DNA from: JARBAU01 sp040414675
Lineage (GTDB): Archaea; Thermoproteota; Nitrososphaeria; Nitrososphaerales; Nitrososphaeraceae
Assembly: GCA_040414675.1 (NCBI GenBank)
Contig: JBEDUN010000021.1
Coordinates: 1-64,000, forward strand
DNA: 64,000 bases
Direction of reading: 5' to 3'
The notes beneath the pieces were generated by a model that had not been told where the DNA came from, ran no database searches, and was given only the letters and a program-made list of their open reading frames with translations. Below are positions 26,609-35,017 of this stretch, in pieces. A program made the position numbers and the translations under genes. Within the stretch, counting starts at the first letter, position 1. Each line of letters begins with the position of its first letter.

Positions 26609-27061
26609 ATGGCTAAAGCTTATGATATTCCAGCAAACCATTTGATCGTTAGGCTAGCAGAGCAGTTAAAAAAAGATAAGAAAATTGAGCAGCCTAGCTG
26701 GGCTGCATTTGTAAAGACAGGATCTCATGTTGAGAAGATCCCTCAGAATAAAGATTGGTGGTATGTCAGATGTGCATCATTGGTAAGGAAGGTCTATATG
26801 CGTGGTCCTGTGGGAGTTTCGGACCTAAAAAGCGCTTACGGTGGACGCAAACGCATCGGATATTATTTGGATCATCATAAGGATGCAGGAGGAGCGATTA
26901 TTCGTAGGGCATTACAACAACTAGAATCATCAGGATATATCGTAAAAAAAAGCAATGGTAGAATCATCTCCAATGAGGGCATGAAAAAAGTTGATAGACT
27001 GGCAACCGAGATTTACAAGGATATCGCAGGGAGTAGGCCAGGGTTGCAGAGATATGCTTGA
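26609..27061 (+). CDS. rps19e: Ribosomal protein S19e
   Basis: Small-subunit protein eS19: AYDIPANHLIVRLAEQLKKDKKIEQPSWAAFVKTG near the N-terminus, DWWYVRCASLVRKVYMRGPVGVSDLKSAYGG in the middle and ALQQLESSGYIV late; all are signature blocks of this winged-helix family. ATG start, 150 aa, normal length. The stop is in the same frame as the next gene (pdcd5), with only one stop codon between the two open frames. Confidence 0.96.
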   Translation: MAKAYDIPANHLIVRLAEQLKKDKKIEQPSWAAFVKTGSHVEKIPQNKDWWYVRCASLVRKVYMRGPVGVSDLKSAYGGRKRIGYYLDHHKDAGGAIIRRALQQLESSGYIVKKSNGRIISNEGMKKVDRLATEIYKDIAGSRPGLQRYA

Positions 27062-27070
27062 TCCAAATTT

Positions 27071-27379
27071 ATAGGAGGGCGTCAATCTACGTCACTACCT
27101 AATTCTCAGCAACCAAGCGATGAAGACTCAAAGAGGCGCGAAGCTGAAGCAACAGCCATGCGACAACGTGTATTATTGGTACTTTTGGATCCTAACGCCA
27201 GACAACGTTTGGCAAATATAAGAATGGTTAAGCCCGAACTTGCTATGGCAGTTGAGAATTATCTAATCAATGCAGCTTCATCTGGAAGACTAAATAGACC
27301 ATTAAACGACAGCGAATTGAAGCAAATTTTGCTAAGTCTGCAGCAGCCAAAAAAGGATTTTAAAATAGATAGACGCTGA
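27071..27379 (+). CDS. PDCD5-family DNA-binding protein, start codon uncertain
   Basis: Homologue of human PDCD5/TFAR19, a small helical DNA-binding protein conserved across archaea. The core VLLVLLDPNARQRLANIRMVKPELAMAVENYL and the C-terminal LKQILLSLQQPKKDFKI are typical. The only ATG in frame (27158) cuts into the first core helix; the upstream frame, open from the rps19e stop, reads DEDSKRREAEATAMRQRV, matching the charged N-terminal helix of the family, but holds no ATG, GTG or TTG. Candidates are ATA 27071 or ACG 27089 just after an AGGAGGG Shine-Dalgarno-like stretch (27073-27079). The start given here is the upstream ATA, as a guess. Confidence 0.82.
   Translation: MGGRQSTSLPNSQQPSDEDSKRREAEATAMRQRVLLVLLDPNARQRLANIRMVKPELAMAVENYLINAASSGRLNRPLNDSELKQILLSLQQPKKDFKIDRR
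27073..27079 (+). promoter_or_regulatory. Strong Shine-Dalgarno-like AGGAGGG before pdcd5
   Basis: AGGAGGG 10 bp after the rps19e stop and about 10 bases before an ACG codon (27089) that is in frame with pdcd5. It argues that translation of pdcd5 starts here rather than at the ATG 80 bases downstream. Confidence 0.5.
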
Positions 27380-27467
27380 TCATATTACTGACTTCAGTTA
27401 CAAGATTAGTGAAAGTGATTATCATACTTTAGCCGAGTTAACTATATTAAGTATAAGCCGCGCTTCA

Positions 27468-28523
27468 ATGTGCATGAAGGCAGCCGTATTCAGAGAATAT
27501 AACAAAGATCCAACAAAAGTTGTCAAGATAGAAGATGTAGATATGCCAAAACTTAAGCCGAATGAAATTATGATTAAGGTAGAGAAGGCGGCATATAATT
27601 ACAACGATTTATGGGCAATTTGGGGCGATCCCGTCAAGACACCTCTCCCACACATTTCTGGAAGCGATGTAGCAGGCACAGCTGTTGAGGTTGGTGAGGA
27701 TGTTTTGCATGTAAAGGTAGGAGACAGGATTGTATCTCATTCCAATATGAGTTGCAGGGTATGTGACATGTGCACATCTGGCAGAGAATTTGATTGTGCT
27801 GATAGAACAATCTGGGGCTTTCAAACTGGACCATTATGGGGAGGTTTTGCTCAATATACGCACTTACCAGAAGTGAACGTAGCAAAAATTCCAGACAATG
27901 TATCCTTTGATGCTGCTGCGGCGATTTCGATGGTAGGTATGACAGCGTGGCACATGTTAGTCGGTAGAGCAAAAATAAAGCCAGGTCAGATGGTTTTGAT
28001 AATGGGAGGCACAAGCGGCGTAGGTATGGCAGGGATTCAAATTGCGAAACTATTTAATTGCAAAGTGATAGCCACTGCTGGTAACAAAGAAAAGATGGAT
28101 AAATGTCTAGAAATTGGGGCAGATCACGTTGTAAATCATCGGGAACAGGATTGGTACAAGAAGGTTAGGGAAATCACAAAAAAGCAGGGGGTAGATGTAG
28201 TCTTCGAACACATTGGAAAAACGACATTCCCTTACGAAGTTGGACTTCTTAAAATGGGCGGCACTCTTGTAGCAACCGGTGCAACCACTGGATATGATTC
28301 AACAATTGATTTACGGTACCTATTCTTCAAAGGCACGAATTTATTAGGATCTACCCAAGGAACAAAGGCAGAGCTAGAGCAAGTCATACATTGGACGAGT
28401 GAGGGGAAAATAAATCCAGTGATAGGCATAACTTTGCCGTTTGGAGATATGGTCAAGGGACATGTAATGATGGCTAATGCAGAACAGATTGGGAAGATAG
28501 TTACCACTCCACAAAAACTATAA
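27468..28523 (+). CDS. Zinc-type medium-chain dehydrogenase/reductase (possible acryloyl-CoA reductase)
   Basis: Medium-chain reductase: GroES-like N-terminal domain (MKAAVFREYN, the proton-relay PHISGSDVAGTAVEVG and GDRIVSHSNMSCRVCDMC with structural-zinc Cys) and a Rossmann domain with LIMGGTSGVGMAGIQIAKL. The structural zinc loop has CRVCDMC and a later Cys in GREFDCADR, so it may keep that metal. Length 351, start ATG at 27474 preferred over 27468. In Metallosphaera acryloyl-CoA reductase belongs to this superfamily; the thaumarchaeal enzyme for that step is not firmly known, making this a candidate. It is followed by the CitE-like gene after 11-17 bp, suggesting a joint role in acyl-CoA metabolism. 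Confidence 0.8.
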   Translation: MCMKAAVFREYNKDPTKVVKIEDVDMPKLKPNEIMIKVEKAAYNYNDLWAIWGDPVKTPLPHISGSDVAGTAVEVGEDVLHVKVGDRIVSHSNMSCRVCDMCTSGREFDCADRTIWGFQTGPLWGGFAQYTHLPEVNVAKIPDNVSFDAAAAISMVGMTAWHMLVGRAKIKPGQMVLIMGGTSGVGMAGIQIAKLFNCKVIATAGNKEKMDKCLEIGADHVVNHREQDWYKKVREITKKQGVDVVFEHIGKTTFPYEVGLLKMGGTLVATGATTGYDSTIDLRYLFFKGTNLLGSTQGTKAELEQVIHWTSEGKINPVIGITLPFGDMVKGHVMMANAEQIGKIVTTPQKL

Positions 28524-28540
28524 TCCTAGATTTTTTGTCA

Positions 28541-29425
28541 ATGTATCGAACGCTAATCTTTGTTCCTGGTAACAGTGCGCGATTTATTAACAGCGCTAAA
28601 AGACTAAATGCGGATATCGTATGTCTTGACTTAGAGGATTCAGTACCATATCATGAGAAGCCTTCTGCAAGAGAATTGATAAGAGGAGCCCTTTGTCAAA
28701 TACATAGTTTTAAAAATGCATTTAGTTTGTATGTAAGGACGGATTCATATGAATCTGGAAATTTGTTCACAGACCTGGAGGCAGTAATACATGAAGGGAT
28801 TACCGGTGTTGTCATACCCAAAGTTAGCAATAGTACAGAGATCTGTGAAATCTCATCCTTTATTTCTAGTCTTGAAGTGGAGAGAAAGATCACAAATAGT
28901 ATACAAATCGTACCTTCAATAGAGACTGCAAGAGGGGTTGTAAATGCTTATTCAATAGCGAAGTCCGACAGCAAGGTAAATTTGCTTGTTTTCGGTGTCT
29001 TTGATTATCTCAATGATATGCATATAGAGTATGCAGAAGAAGTGGTAGGAGCTGAATACTCATACGCACGAGCCAAAATTCCCGTGGATGCAAGGGCAGC
29101 TGGAGTAGCTGCTATCGATGCAATATGGCAGAGAGTAGCGGATATAGACGGATTAGTTAATGATACGATTCATGCCAAAAGGTTAGGTTACGTAGGTAAA
29201 TGCGTCATTCATCCTAATCAAATTGAACCAGTTCACAAGGTGTTTGCTCCTAACAAATTCGATATCGAATGGGCAAAGAAAGTAATAGAGTCCTTAGGGC
29301 CGGCTATGGAAATGAAGAGTAAAATTGGAGCGGTAAGTATCGACGGTAAAATGATAGACGCAGTACATTACAAACATGCGAAGGCGATTCTAAAAAGTGT
29401 TGAAGATCATCAATCGCTGCCCTAG
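28541..29425 (+). CDS. CitE/HpcH-type lyase (citrate lyase beta subunit/malyl-CoA lyase family)
   Basis: Aldolase-type TIM-barrel protein. The N-terminus MYRTLIFVPGNSARFINSAKRL with VCLDLEDSVP is the CitE/malyl-CoA lyase signature; VPSIETARGV holds the metal-binding Glu, and YAEEVVGAEY and KCVIHPNQIEPV are the remaining blocks. Members cleave or form 3-hydroxy-acyl-CoA esters such as malyl-CoA, citramalyl-CoA or citryl-CoA. ATG 28541 preferred over TTG 28535. It follows the MDR reductase. Substrate unknown. Confidence 0.85.
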   Translation: MYRTLIFVPGNSARFINSAKRLNADIVCLDLEDSVPYHEKPSARELIRGALCQIHSFKNAFSLYVRTDSYESGNLFTDLEAVIHEGITGVVIPKVSNSTEICEISSFISSLEVERKITNSIQIVPSIETARGVVNAYSIAKSDSKVNLLVFGVFDYLNDMHIEYAEEVVGAEYSYARAKIPVDARAAGVAAIDAIWQRVADIDGLVNDTIHAKRLGYVGKCVIHPNQIEPVHKVFAPNKFDIEWAKKVIESLGPAMEMKSKIGAVSIDGKMIDAVHYKHAKAILKSVEDHQSLP

Positions 29426-29459
29426 ACAATACTGGATCTCTACCTTCTCAAATTCAATT

Positions 29460-29534
29460 ATGAAACATGAAAATATTACATTAAATATTGAATGTCCCTA
29501 TTTATTATGTACATATTTCAGGAGGAGACAATAA
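29460..29534 (+). other. Short upstream frame overlapping the ribE ribosome-binding site
   Basis: A 24-codon frame (ATG 29460, TAA 29532) ends just after AGGAGGAGA, the likely ribosome-binding site of ribE (ATG 29539). It could be chance or a leader peptide; no conserved motif is visible. Confidence 0.2.
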
Positions 29535-29538
29535 AAAT

Positions 29539-30147
29539 ATGTTCACTGGCATAATTGAAGGCACTGCTAGGGTCAAATCAATTACAAATCTCGAGAATGT
29601 GAGACGAGCGGCACGAATGAAATTAATAGTTGATTTAGGCAGGCTGGGAAGTGGGATAAAGATCGGCGATAGCGTAAGCATTAACGGCGCATGCTTGACC
29701 GTGACACGAATTAACGGAAAGCATCATGCTGAGTTTGAAGTCGTGGACGAAACTATCCACAGAACAACCCTGGGGGGATTGGCAACAAATGATAAGGTCA
29801 ATATAGAGAGGTGTTTACGATGGGGTGACAGGATAGAGGGCCATCTAGTCTTGGGTCATATTGACGGGACTGGTCGAATTGAGAAAGTTGAAAATTTATC
29901 AAATGGGAAAAAAATCTGGATAGTACTAAACAATTTAAAGCTAATGCGTTATATAGCATCCAAAGGATCGATAGCTGTAGACGGAGTAAGCTTAACTGTC
30001 GTTGATGTAAAACGTGATAGGTTCTCAGTGTCAATAATTCCCCACACTACCACAATTACTACACTGGGGCAGCGATACAAGGGCGATGTAGTCAATATCG
30101 AAATTGACATTGTAAGTAGATATGTAAATATTCTGCAACCAAAATAG
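29539..30147 (+). CDS. ribE: Riboflavin synthase, bacterial-type alpha chain
   Basis: Dismutates two 6,7-dimethyl-8-ribityllumazine to riboflavin. The N-terminus MFTGIIEGTARV is diagnostic, and the two-fold repeat is visible: GDSVSINGACLTV in the first half and GSIAVDGVSLTVVDV in the second, each with a lumazine-binding pocket; GHIDGTG lies between. At 202 aa it is full length. Methanogens use a different riboflavin synthase (RibC); this bacterial type is a thaumarchaeal feature. Start ATG 29539 after AGGAGG (29520-29525). Confidence 0.94.
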   Translation: MFTGIIEGTARVKSITNLENVRRAARMKLIVDLGRLGSGIKIGDSVSINGACLTVTRINGKHHAEFEVVDETIHRTTLGGLATNDKVNIERCLRWGDRIEGHLVLGHIDGTGRIEKVENLSNGKKIWIVLNNLKLMRYIASKGSIAVDGVSLTVVDVKRDRFSVSIIPHTTTITTLGQRYKGDVVNIEIDIVSRYVNILQPK

Positions 30148-30173
30148 TGGTGGTAACTTCTTTTTTAGTAAAC

Positions 30174-30180
30174 TATATAA
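30174..30180 (+). promoter_or_regulatory. TATA box inside the riboflavin cluster, before ribB
   Basis: TATATAA 21-24 bases before the TTG at 30198; the spacing suggests a leaderless transcript starting at ribB, giving the genes after ribE their own promoter. Confidence 0.45.
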
Positions 30181-30197
30181 AATTGTAAAACATCTCA

Positions 30198-30902
30198 TTG
30201 AAACGTTTGCACTCAATAGAAGAAGCAATCTTAGCGTTAAAGCATGGCCAATTCATACTTATTCATGACGATAAAGGACGGGAAAACGAAGTCGATATGG
30301 TAATCGCAGCGGAGTATGTCAAACCAGAACACATCTCAAGGATGAGACTCACTGCAGGCGGTTTAATATGTCTGGCTATTTCAAATAAGTACGCAGTAAA
30401 ATTAGGCTTGGTATATATGTATAAAATAATGGACGAGATGGCAAAAATTAATCCATTGTACTCTAAATTGGCATTTGGTATATCACCATATGGAGATAAA
30501 CCTGCGTTTTCTATAGCCGTCAATCATCGAGACACATTTACTGGTATCACAGATACCGACAGAGCACTAACAATTTCGAAAATGGCTATGATTTGTGACA
30601 AGATTGACACTACAGGTGTAGAAGATTTTGCTAAATGTTTTCGCTCACCAGGTCATGTACCAATATTGATTGCTTCAAATGGGTTGTTACGTGAAAGGAA
30701 GGGACATACAGAATTGTGCATTTATCTAGCACAACTGGCAGGTCTAGTTCATGCTGTGACGATTTGCGAGATGTTAGATTCTGAAACGTATAGATCATTA
30801 TCCGTTACTAAAGCAGAGAAATATGCTAGAGATAACAATCTGTGTCTTCTCGATGCAGCCCAATTAAAACAATATAATGAGGTTTCAAAAATTGAAAGCT
30901 AA
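30198..30902 (+). CDS. ribB: 3,4-Dihydroxy-2-butanone 4-phosphate synthase
   Basis: Converts ribulose 5-phosphate to the four-carbon unit of the lumazine. DDKGRENEVDMVIAAEYV (residues about 24-41) carries the acidic catalytic loop, and HRDTFTGITDTDRALTI, FRSPGHVPIL and RKGHTELCIYLA the rest of the active site. At 234 aa it is a stand-alone RibB, not fused to GTP cyclohydrolase II. The start is TTG. It overlaps ribH by 26 bp. Confidence 0.94.
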   Translation: MKRLHSIEEAILALKHGQFILIHDDKGRENEVDMVIAAEYVKPEHISRMRLTAGGLICLAISNKYAVKLGLVYMYKIMDEMAKINPLYSKLAFGISPYGDKPAFSIAVNHRDTFTGITDTDRALTISKMAMICDKIDTTGVEDFAKCFRSPGHVPILIASNGLLRERKGHTELCIYLAQLAGLVHAVTICEMLDSETYRSLSVTKAEKYARDNNLCLLDAAQLKQYNEVSKIES

Positions 30903-31359
30903 TTTAGGTGTGGTTGTTTCGGAATTTAATAACGAAATCACTTACAAAATGCTGGAAAGAGCAAAGCATCATATTAAGAGAGCAGATGCAATTATACGAT
31001 ACATATGTTATGTACCTGGCTCGTTTGACATGCCGCTTATGATTGGAGAATTGTTAAAAAAGAAGGATATTGATGCAGTAGTGACCTTGGGCGCAGTAAT
31101 CAAAGGAGAGACAGACCATGATGAGATCGTTGCCAGTAACGTGGCTAGACTAATTGCAGATTTATCCTTGCGATATGGTAAGCCGGTTTCTCTGGGTATT
31201 ACAGGCCCCAATATGACGGTCAATCAAGCTATGGAAAGAGTAGAATTAGTTCCAACTCGCGCAGTTGATGCTGCAATAAAAATGGTATATAGAATGAAAG
31301 AAATCAGAAAAACAAAAGGAAAAGTAGGTACTCGGAATTTGGCGAATATAATCAAATGA
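30877..31359 (+). CDS. ribH: 6,7-Dimethyl-8-ribityllumazine synthase
   Basis: Condenses the ribityl-aminopyrimidine with the RibB product. LGVVVSEFNNEITYKML at the N-terminus, VPGSFDMPLM, TLGAVIKGETDHDEIVASNVA (the active-site loop with the catalytic His) and GITGPNMTVNQAMERV are all present. The usual family version of the last block is LTTENxxQA, so here TGPN is a variant. At 160 aa it is normal. Its stop overlaps the start of the GTP cyclohydrolase III gene (ATGA). Confidence 0.93.
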   Translation: MRFQKLKANLGVVVSEFNNEITYKMLERAKHHIKRADAIIRYICYVPGSFDMPLMIGELLKKKDIDAVVTLGAVIKGETDHDEIVASNVARLIADLSLRYGKPVSLGITGPNMTVNQAMERVELVPTRAVDAAIKMVYRMKEIRKTKGKVGTRNLANIIK

Positions 31360-32132
31360 CAATTCAATTAACAATCATTCGTATTGAGGAATATGGCCAA
31401 TGGACAACAACATTGGGCACAGATAGAGAATCTCAGTTACAGATGCTTCAAGCTAAGATATATTATGATATCCAAAGACTATTCTCAAAAAAGGACTGTA
31501 TTGTATTTAGCAATAGATTTGACGAATTTTTTGCTGTTACAAACTGTCTTTCGGTTGAAGATCATTTATCTATTGACCTAGAACTCGCAAATTTATATCC
31601 GAACTTAAGTATGTCTATGACAATCGGGAATGACGAGACGCCGTACAAGTCGAACATGGACGCCTATGAATCTAGAAAAAGAAGATATTTGTTGATCGAC
31701 GGCCGCAAGATATTTGGAAGGAAAATGTTTAATGCATCAAATGCAAATTCGGAAAATGACTATGTAAAAATAATGCACATAGATATAGAAGGATCATCAC
31801 ACATCAGCAATCAACTGTCACCGTATGAACTCACATCATTTGTTTTGAGAATATATTCGCGACTATCTAACGAATTCCTCAAAATTGAATCCTTGACGTT
31901 CTTTCTTGGTGGAGATAATTTCATGATAGTATCGAATAAAGCAGATAACAGTGAAATTCATAGAATTATTAGTGATGTGAGTAGTGATCTTGGAACTAAA
32001 CTAAAATGTGGTATAGGTACAGGTAGGACAGGTAAAGCAGCTGCTGAAGCGTCTACAAGAGCATTGGATACGATTCGATTAATGCGAAAAAGTGGCAAGG
32101 TTCAACCAATTTATGAGATACGATGTCTCTAA
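31356..32132 (+). CDS. gch3: GTP cyclohydrolase III (archaeal GTP cyclohydrolase IIa)
   Basis: First enzyme of archaeal riboflavin and F420 synthesis: opens GTP to a formylaminopyrimidine nucleotide, keeping the formyl group. Related to nucleotide cyclase folds: two ferredoxin-like halves, the first starting TIQLTIIRIEEYGQWTTTLG with DRESQLQMLQAKIYYDI, the second MHIDIEGSSHISNQLSPYE, then FLGGDNFMIVSN (metal Asp) and CGIGTGRTGKAAAEASTRALDTI. At 258 aa it matches family length. It overlaps ribH upstream and the amidohydrolase downstream (10 bp). Confidence 0.92.
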   Translation: MTIQLTIIRIEEYGQWTTTLGTDRESQLQMLQAKIYYDIQRLFSKKDCIVFSNRFDEFFAVTNCLSVEDHLSIDLELANLYPNLSMSMTIGNDETPYKSNMDAYESRKRRYLLIDGRKIFGRKMFNASNANSENDYVKIMHIDIEGSSHISNQLSPYELTSFVLRIYSRLSNEFLKIESLTFFLGGDNFMIVSNKADNSEIHRIISDVSSDLGTKLKCGIGTGRTGKAAAEASTRALDTIRLMRKSGKVQPIYEIRCL

Positions 32133-33406
32133 TCATAAAAAACGCGAGTGCGTTACTTGGAAAAAACCTCGACTATGTGGAAAAATCTTTACTTGAGATA
32201 AGTAAGGATGGGACAATTAAAAAGGCACATCCTGCAAAATTTGGGAGAATGGAAAATCACAAAGTATCGAATTTTATAGATGCTGAGGGTTACCTGATAT
32301 TACCTGGATTTATCAATGCACATACACACATTGGAGATTCAATTGGAAAAGACATGGCAGCTAACCGCGGTCTAGATGCAGTTCATCCTGTGACAGGTGT
32401 AAAGAGGAAAATACTTGAAAAGAGCAATCCTCAACACCTGTGTGCTATGATGAGGTCTGCAGCGCTTACTATGATGAAGAATGGTATAACAACATTCGCA
32501 GATTTCAGAGAAGGAGGTACTGATGGTGTAACACTCTTAAGAAATGCAATAAAAGATCTCCCGATCAATTGTTTAATACTTGGAAGAGTAGAGCACTATC
32601 TTGATTTACAGCAAATTGAACGACAGGATGGAAATCAGCGACGAATAAAAGAAAAAAAACTTCCAGATAAGATCATGAAGCTAGCTGCAAGTCTACTTGA
32701 AATTTGTCATGGGCTTGGAATCAGTGGTGCAAATGAAAACACCGATTCATCATTAATGCAATACAATAAATTAGTCAGCAGAATTTCGAAATTAAATTGC
32801 TCTAAAGGTAACACAAAGAATTTGTTATTAGGAATTCATGCAGCTGAATCCAAAAACACGGTAGATTTCTCTCTACTTCGAACTGGTTATAGCGAAGTCG
32901 AAAGAATAGTAAAAAATTTAAGACCTAATTTCGTGGTTCATATGACACAAGCAACAGATAAAGATATTTCATTAATAGCCAAAAAGAATATAGGAATCAT
33001 AATTTGTCCTCGCTCCAATGGGGTTTTAGGCTGTGGAATACCACGAATTTCTCGGATGATGAAAAGTGGATGTAAGATCGCAATTGGTACTGACAATATA
33101 ATGACAAATAGTCCTGACATATTTCGAGAGATGGATTACATATGGAAGGTCTCAAGGTCAAGTGGAATCAATTTAGACGCCAAGAGTGTGCTAAAGATGG
33201 CCACCATCAATGCAGCTGAAATACTAGGGCTTAACTCAGGATGCATCAAGGTAGGTAGATCCGCTGATTTCATATTTCTCGACAAAACTAGCTTTGACTT
33301 GTATCCAATTCACAATCCATATGCAGCAATAGTCCACAGAGCGAACCAGACTTCAATTAAAGGTGTCATGATATCAGGCAAATTCATTGATGGTTCATAT
33401 CTATAA
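32123..33406 (+). CDS. Amidohydrolase-superfamily enzyme in the riboflavin operon (candidate formamide hydrolase)
   Basis: A 427-aa metal-dependent hydrolase of the guanine/cytosine deaminase-like amidohydrolase group: metal-binding INAHTHIGD (His67, His69), HAAES (His239), VVHMTQA (His273) and GTDN (Asp324), plus the composite beta-sandwich at both ends (LILPGF; ADFIFLD). Overlaps gch3 by 10 bp and precedes arfC by 3 bp, so it is the fifth gene of the riboflavin cluster. The pathway needs a formamide hydrolase here; the known archaeal enzyme, ArfB, is an unrelated creatininase-type protein not seen in the window. This protein may fill that role, or deaminate a pyrimidine. The superfamily is sure, the role is inference. 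Confidence 0.85.
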   Translation: MSLIIKNASALLGKNLDYVEKSLLEISKDGTIKKAHPAKFGRMENHKVSNFIDAEGYLILPGFINAHTHIGDSIGKDMAANRGLDAVHPVTGVKRKILEKSNPQHLCAMMRSAALTMMKNGITTFADFREGGTDGVTLLRNAIKDLPINCLILGRVEHYLDLQQIERQDGNQRRIKEKKLPDKIMKLAASLLEICHGLGISGANENTDSSLMQYNKLVSRISKLNCSKGNTKNLLLGIHAAESKNTVDFSLLRTGYSEVERIVKNLRPNFVVHMTQATDKDISLIAKKNIGIIICPRSNGVLGCGIPRISRMMKSGCKIAIGTDNIMTNSPDIFREMDYIWKVSRSSGINLDAKSVLKMATINAAEILGLNSGCIKVGRSADFIFLDKTSFDLYPIHNPYAAIVHRANQTSIKGVMISGKFIDGSYL

Positions 33407-33409
33407 AAA

Positions 33410-34063
33410 ATGTATGTGATTCTAAATTCTGCCATGACATTAGACGGCAAAATCGCAACGAAAGAAGGAAATTCTACAATCTCATCGATGGAAGACTTGC
33501 GAAGGGTTCATTCAATAAGATCATCGGTGGACGGGATCATGGTTGGCATTTCGACTGTTCTCATAGATAATCCAAGGTTAACAGCTAGATTAGACAAGGA
33601 ACATGTAAACAATGTAGGACCTGCACGGATAATAATAGACAGTACTGCACGAATTCCTCTTCAATCAAAGATTTTGAAATCTGCACATAGGATTAAAACA
33701 ATAGTTGCTGTAACCAGAAGAGCTAAAACTACTAGAATCAAGAAAATACAGACTACTGGTGCGATGATTATGGTCGCCGGTACTAAGGATGTCGATTTGA
33801 GAATAGTTTTTGCGCAATTAAATAAAATAGGATTTAAAAGGATTCTTGTGGAGGGAGGAGGCGAAATAAATTGGTCTATTCTTAGATTAGGGATCGTCAA
33901 TGAATTAATTGTAACGATTGCACCTAGAATCGTAGGTGGGAGATCAGCTACGACTATAGTTGAAGGACATGGATACTCGAAAATATCTGAAGGAATAAAG
34001 ATGAAGCTAGAAAGAATAGTCAGACAAGATGCGGGGGAAATAGTCCTATACTACAGCCTATAA
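33410..34063 (+). CDS. arfC: 2,5-Diamino-6-ribosylaminopyrimidinone phosphate reductase (RibD C-terminal type)
   Basis: Reduces the ribose side chain of the diaminopyrimidine before deamination, the archaeal/fungal order of steps. A dihydrofolate-reductase fold: LNSAMTLDGKIATKEGNS at the N-terminus, VDGIMVGISTVLIDNPRLTAR, ARIIIDSTARIP, RILVEGGGEINWSIL (NADPH site) and ITIAPRIVGG-like residues late. At 217 aa it is the stand-alone reductase without a deaminase domain. It closes the riboflavin block. Confidence 0.93.
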   Translation: MYVILNSAMTLDGKIATKEGNSTISSMEDLRRVHSIRSSVDGIMVGISTVLIDNPRLTARLDKEHVNNVGPARIIIDSTARIPLQSKILKSAHRIKTIVAVTRRAKTTRIKKIQTTGAMIMVAGTKDVDLRIVFAQLNKIGFKRILVEGGGEINWSILRLGIVNELIVTIAPRIVGGRSATTIVEGHGYSKISEGIKMKLERIVRQDAGEIVLYYSL

Positions 34064-34183
34064 TACTATAGTAAAGTAATATTGATTGTGATGATTACGC
34101 ATTATTAAAGACTGATCTGTAACTATTTTGTATTAGATCATAGTTGTATTTGGACCGACAAATATGAGATACGATCACGTTAT

Positions 34184-34702
34184 TTATTTTCTTGATAATA
34201 CGTCATTTGATATTTGTTGAATTTTATATTGCAAAGCTTCTTTGATTTTGCTATTGTCAATCATGTTCAATGATTCATTACAAATACTACACTTGAAGAA
34301 GACTTCAATAGCAGAGTCAAATTTAACGTAAGGACAATCCTTGTTACCACAGTGATAAAACTCTGAAGATTCTTCGTATTCGAGACGTTTTTGTAATCTA
34401 TCCAGGATCTTTTTCTTTTGATTGTCGATAAAATTATCGACTTGATCTCCCTTTGCACGCCATCTATACACAAACCAACCTTTCTTTTCGTCCTTAACGC
34501 GTATGCCTGTAATTAGTGCCTTGCCGAACATGTCATACAGGACTTTTCTTATTACATTAATTCTAAGACCAGTAGCTCCTGCAATTTCTTCATCAGTAGC
34601 ATCTTCGGTACTCAAAAGTGAACGTGCAACTTTTAAATACTCTTCTCCACCAATTAAGTTAGCAATTTTGACAAAGGAATCATCCTGCTCTATACGACGC
34701 AT
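34184..34702 (-). CDS. tfe: Transcription initiation factor TFE, alpha subunit
   Basis: Archaeal TFIIE-alpha, which helps RNA polymerase open the promoter. An N-terminal extended winged helix (EYLKVARSLLSTEDATDEEIAGATGLRINVIRKVLYDMF, residues about 20-60) is followed by a charged linker helix and a zinc ribbon (HCGNKDCPY and FKCSICNESL: Cys pairs). At 172 aa it is normal. ATG start, with an AT-rich TATATATTTA tract 20-30 bp upstream. Isolated gene. Confidence 0.94.
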   Translation of the reverse strand: MRRIEQDDSFVKIANLIGGEEYLKVARSLLSTEDATDEEIAGATGLRINVIRKVLYDMFGKALITGIRVKDEKKGWFVYRWRAKGDQVDNFIDNQKKKILDRLQKRLEYEESSEFYHCGNKDCPYVKFDSAIEVFFKCSICNESLNMIDNSKIKEALQYKIQQISNDVLSRK

Positions 34703-35017
34703 CTAGTACATGATACTTTTTTTCAGATATATATTTACCGAAAGCAACACAATTTACCAGATTTACGACTTGTGATGTCTTCCACAGTGTGACATGTTCC
34801 GAGCCAGTTACGTGCTGGACTAAATGATTGTCCAATAGAGGTTATCTAAAATAATTTCAATTCAATGATTTTTAATTTTCTGGTAATTCTTTGCAATTAT
34901 TGCATTTAGTGCATTCCAGACAGAACGATTAAAAATTAAAAATTAAGGATTAGTAAATGGAATTATTTTTTAGAATTAATATACTAGTTCAATTGCAGCA
35001 AACAGGCAAAACTGCAA
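34703..35017. other. Intergenic DNA between tfe and the helicase gene
   Basis: Spacer with the tfe promoter on one side and an A/T-rich region (aaaaattaaaaattaagg, about 34930) likely ending helicase transcription on the other. No frame or RNA gene was seen. Confidence 0.4.
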
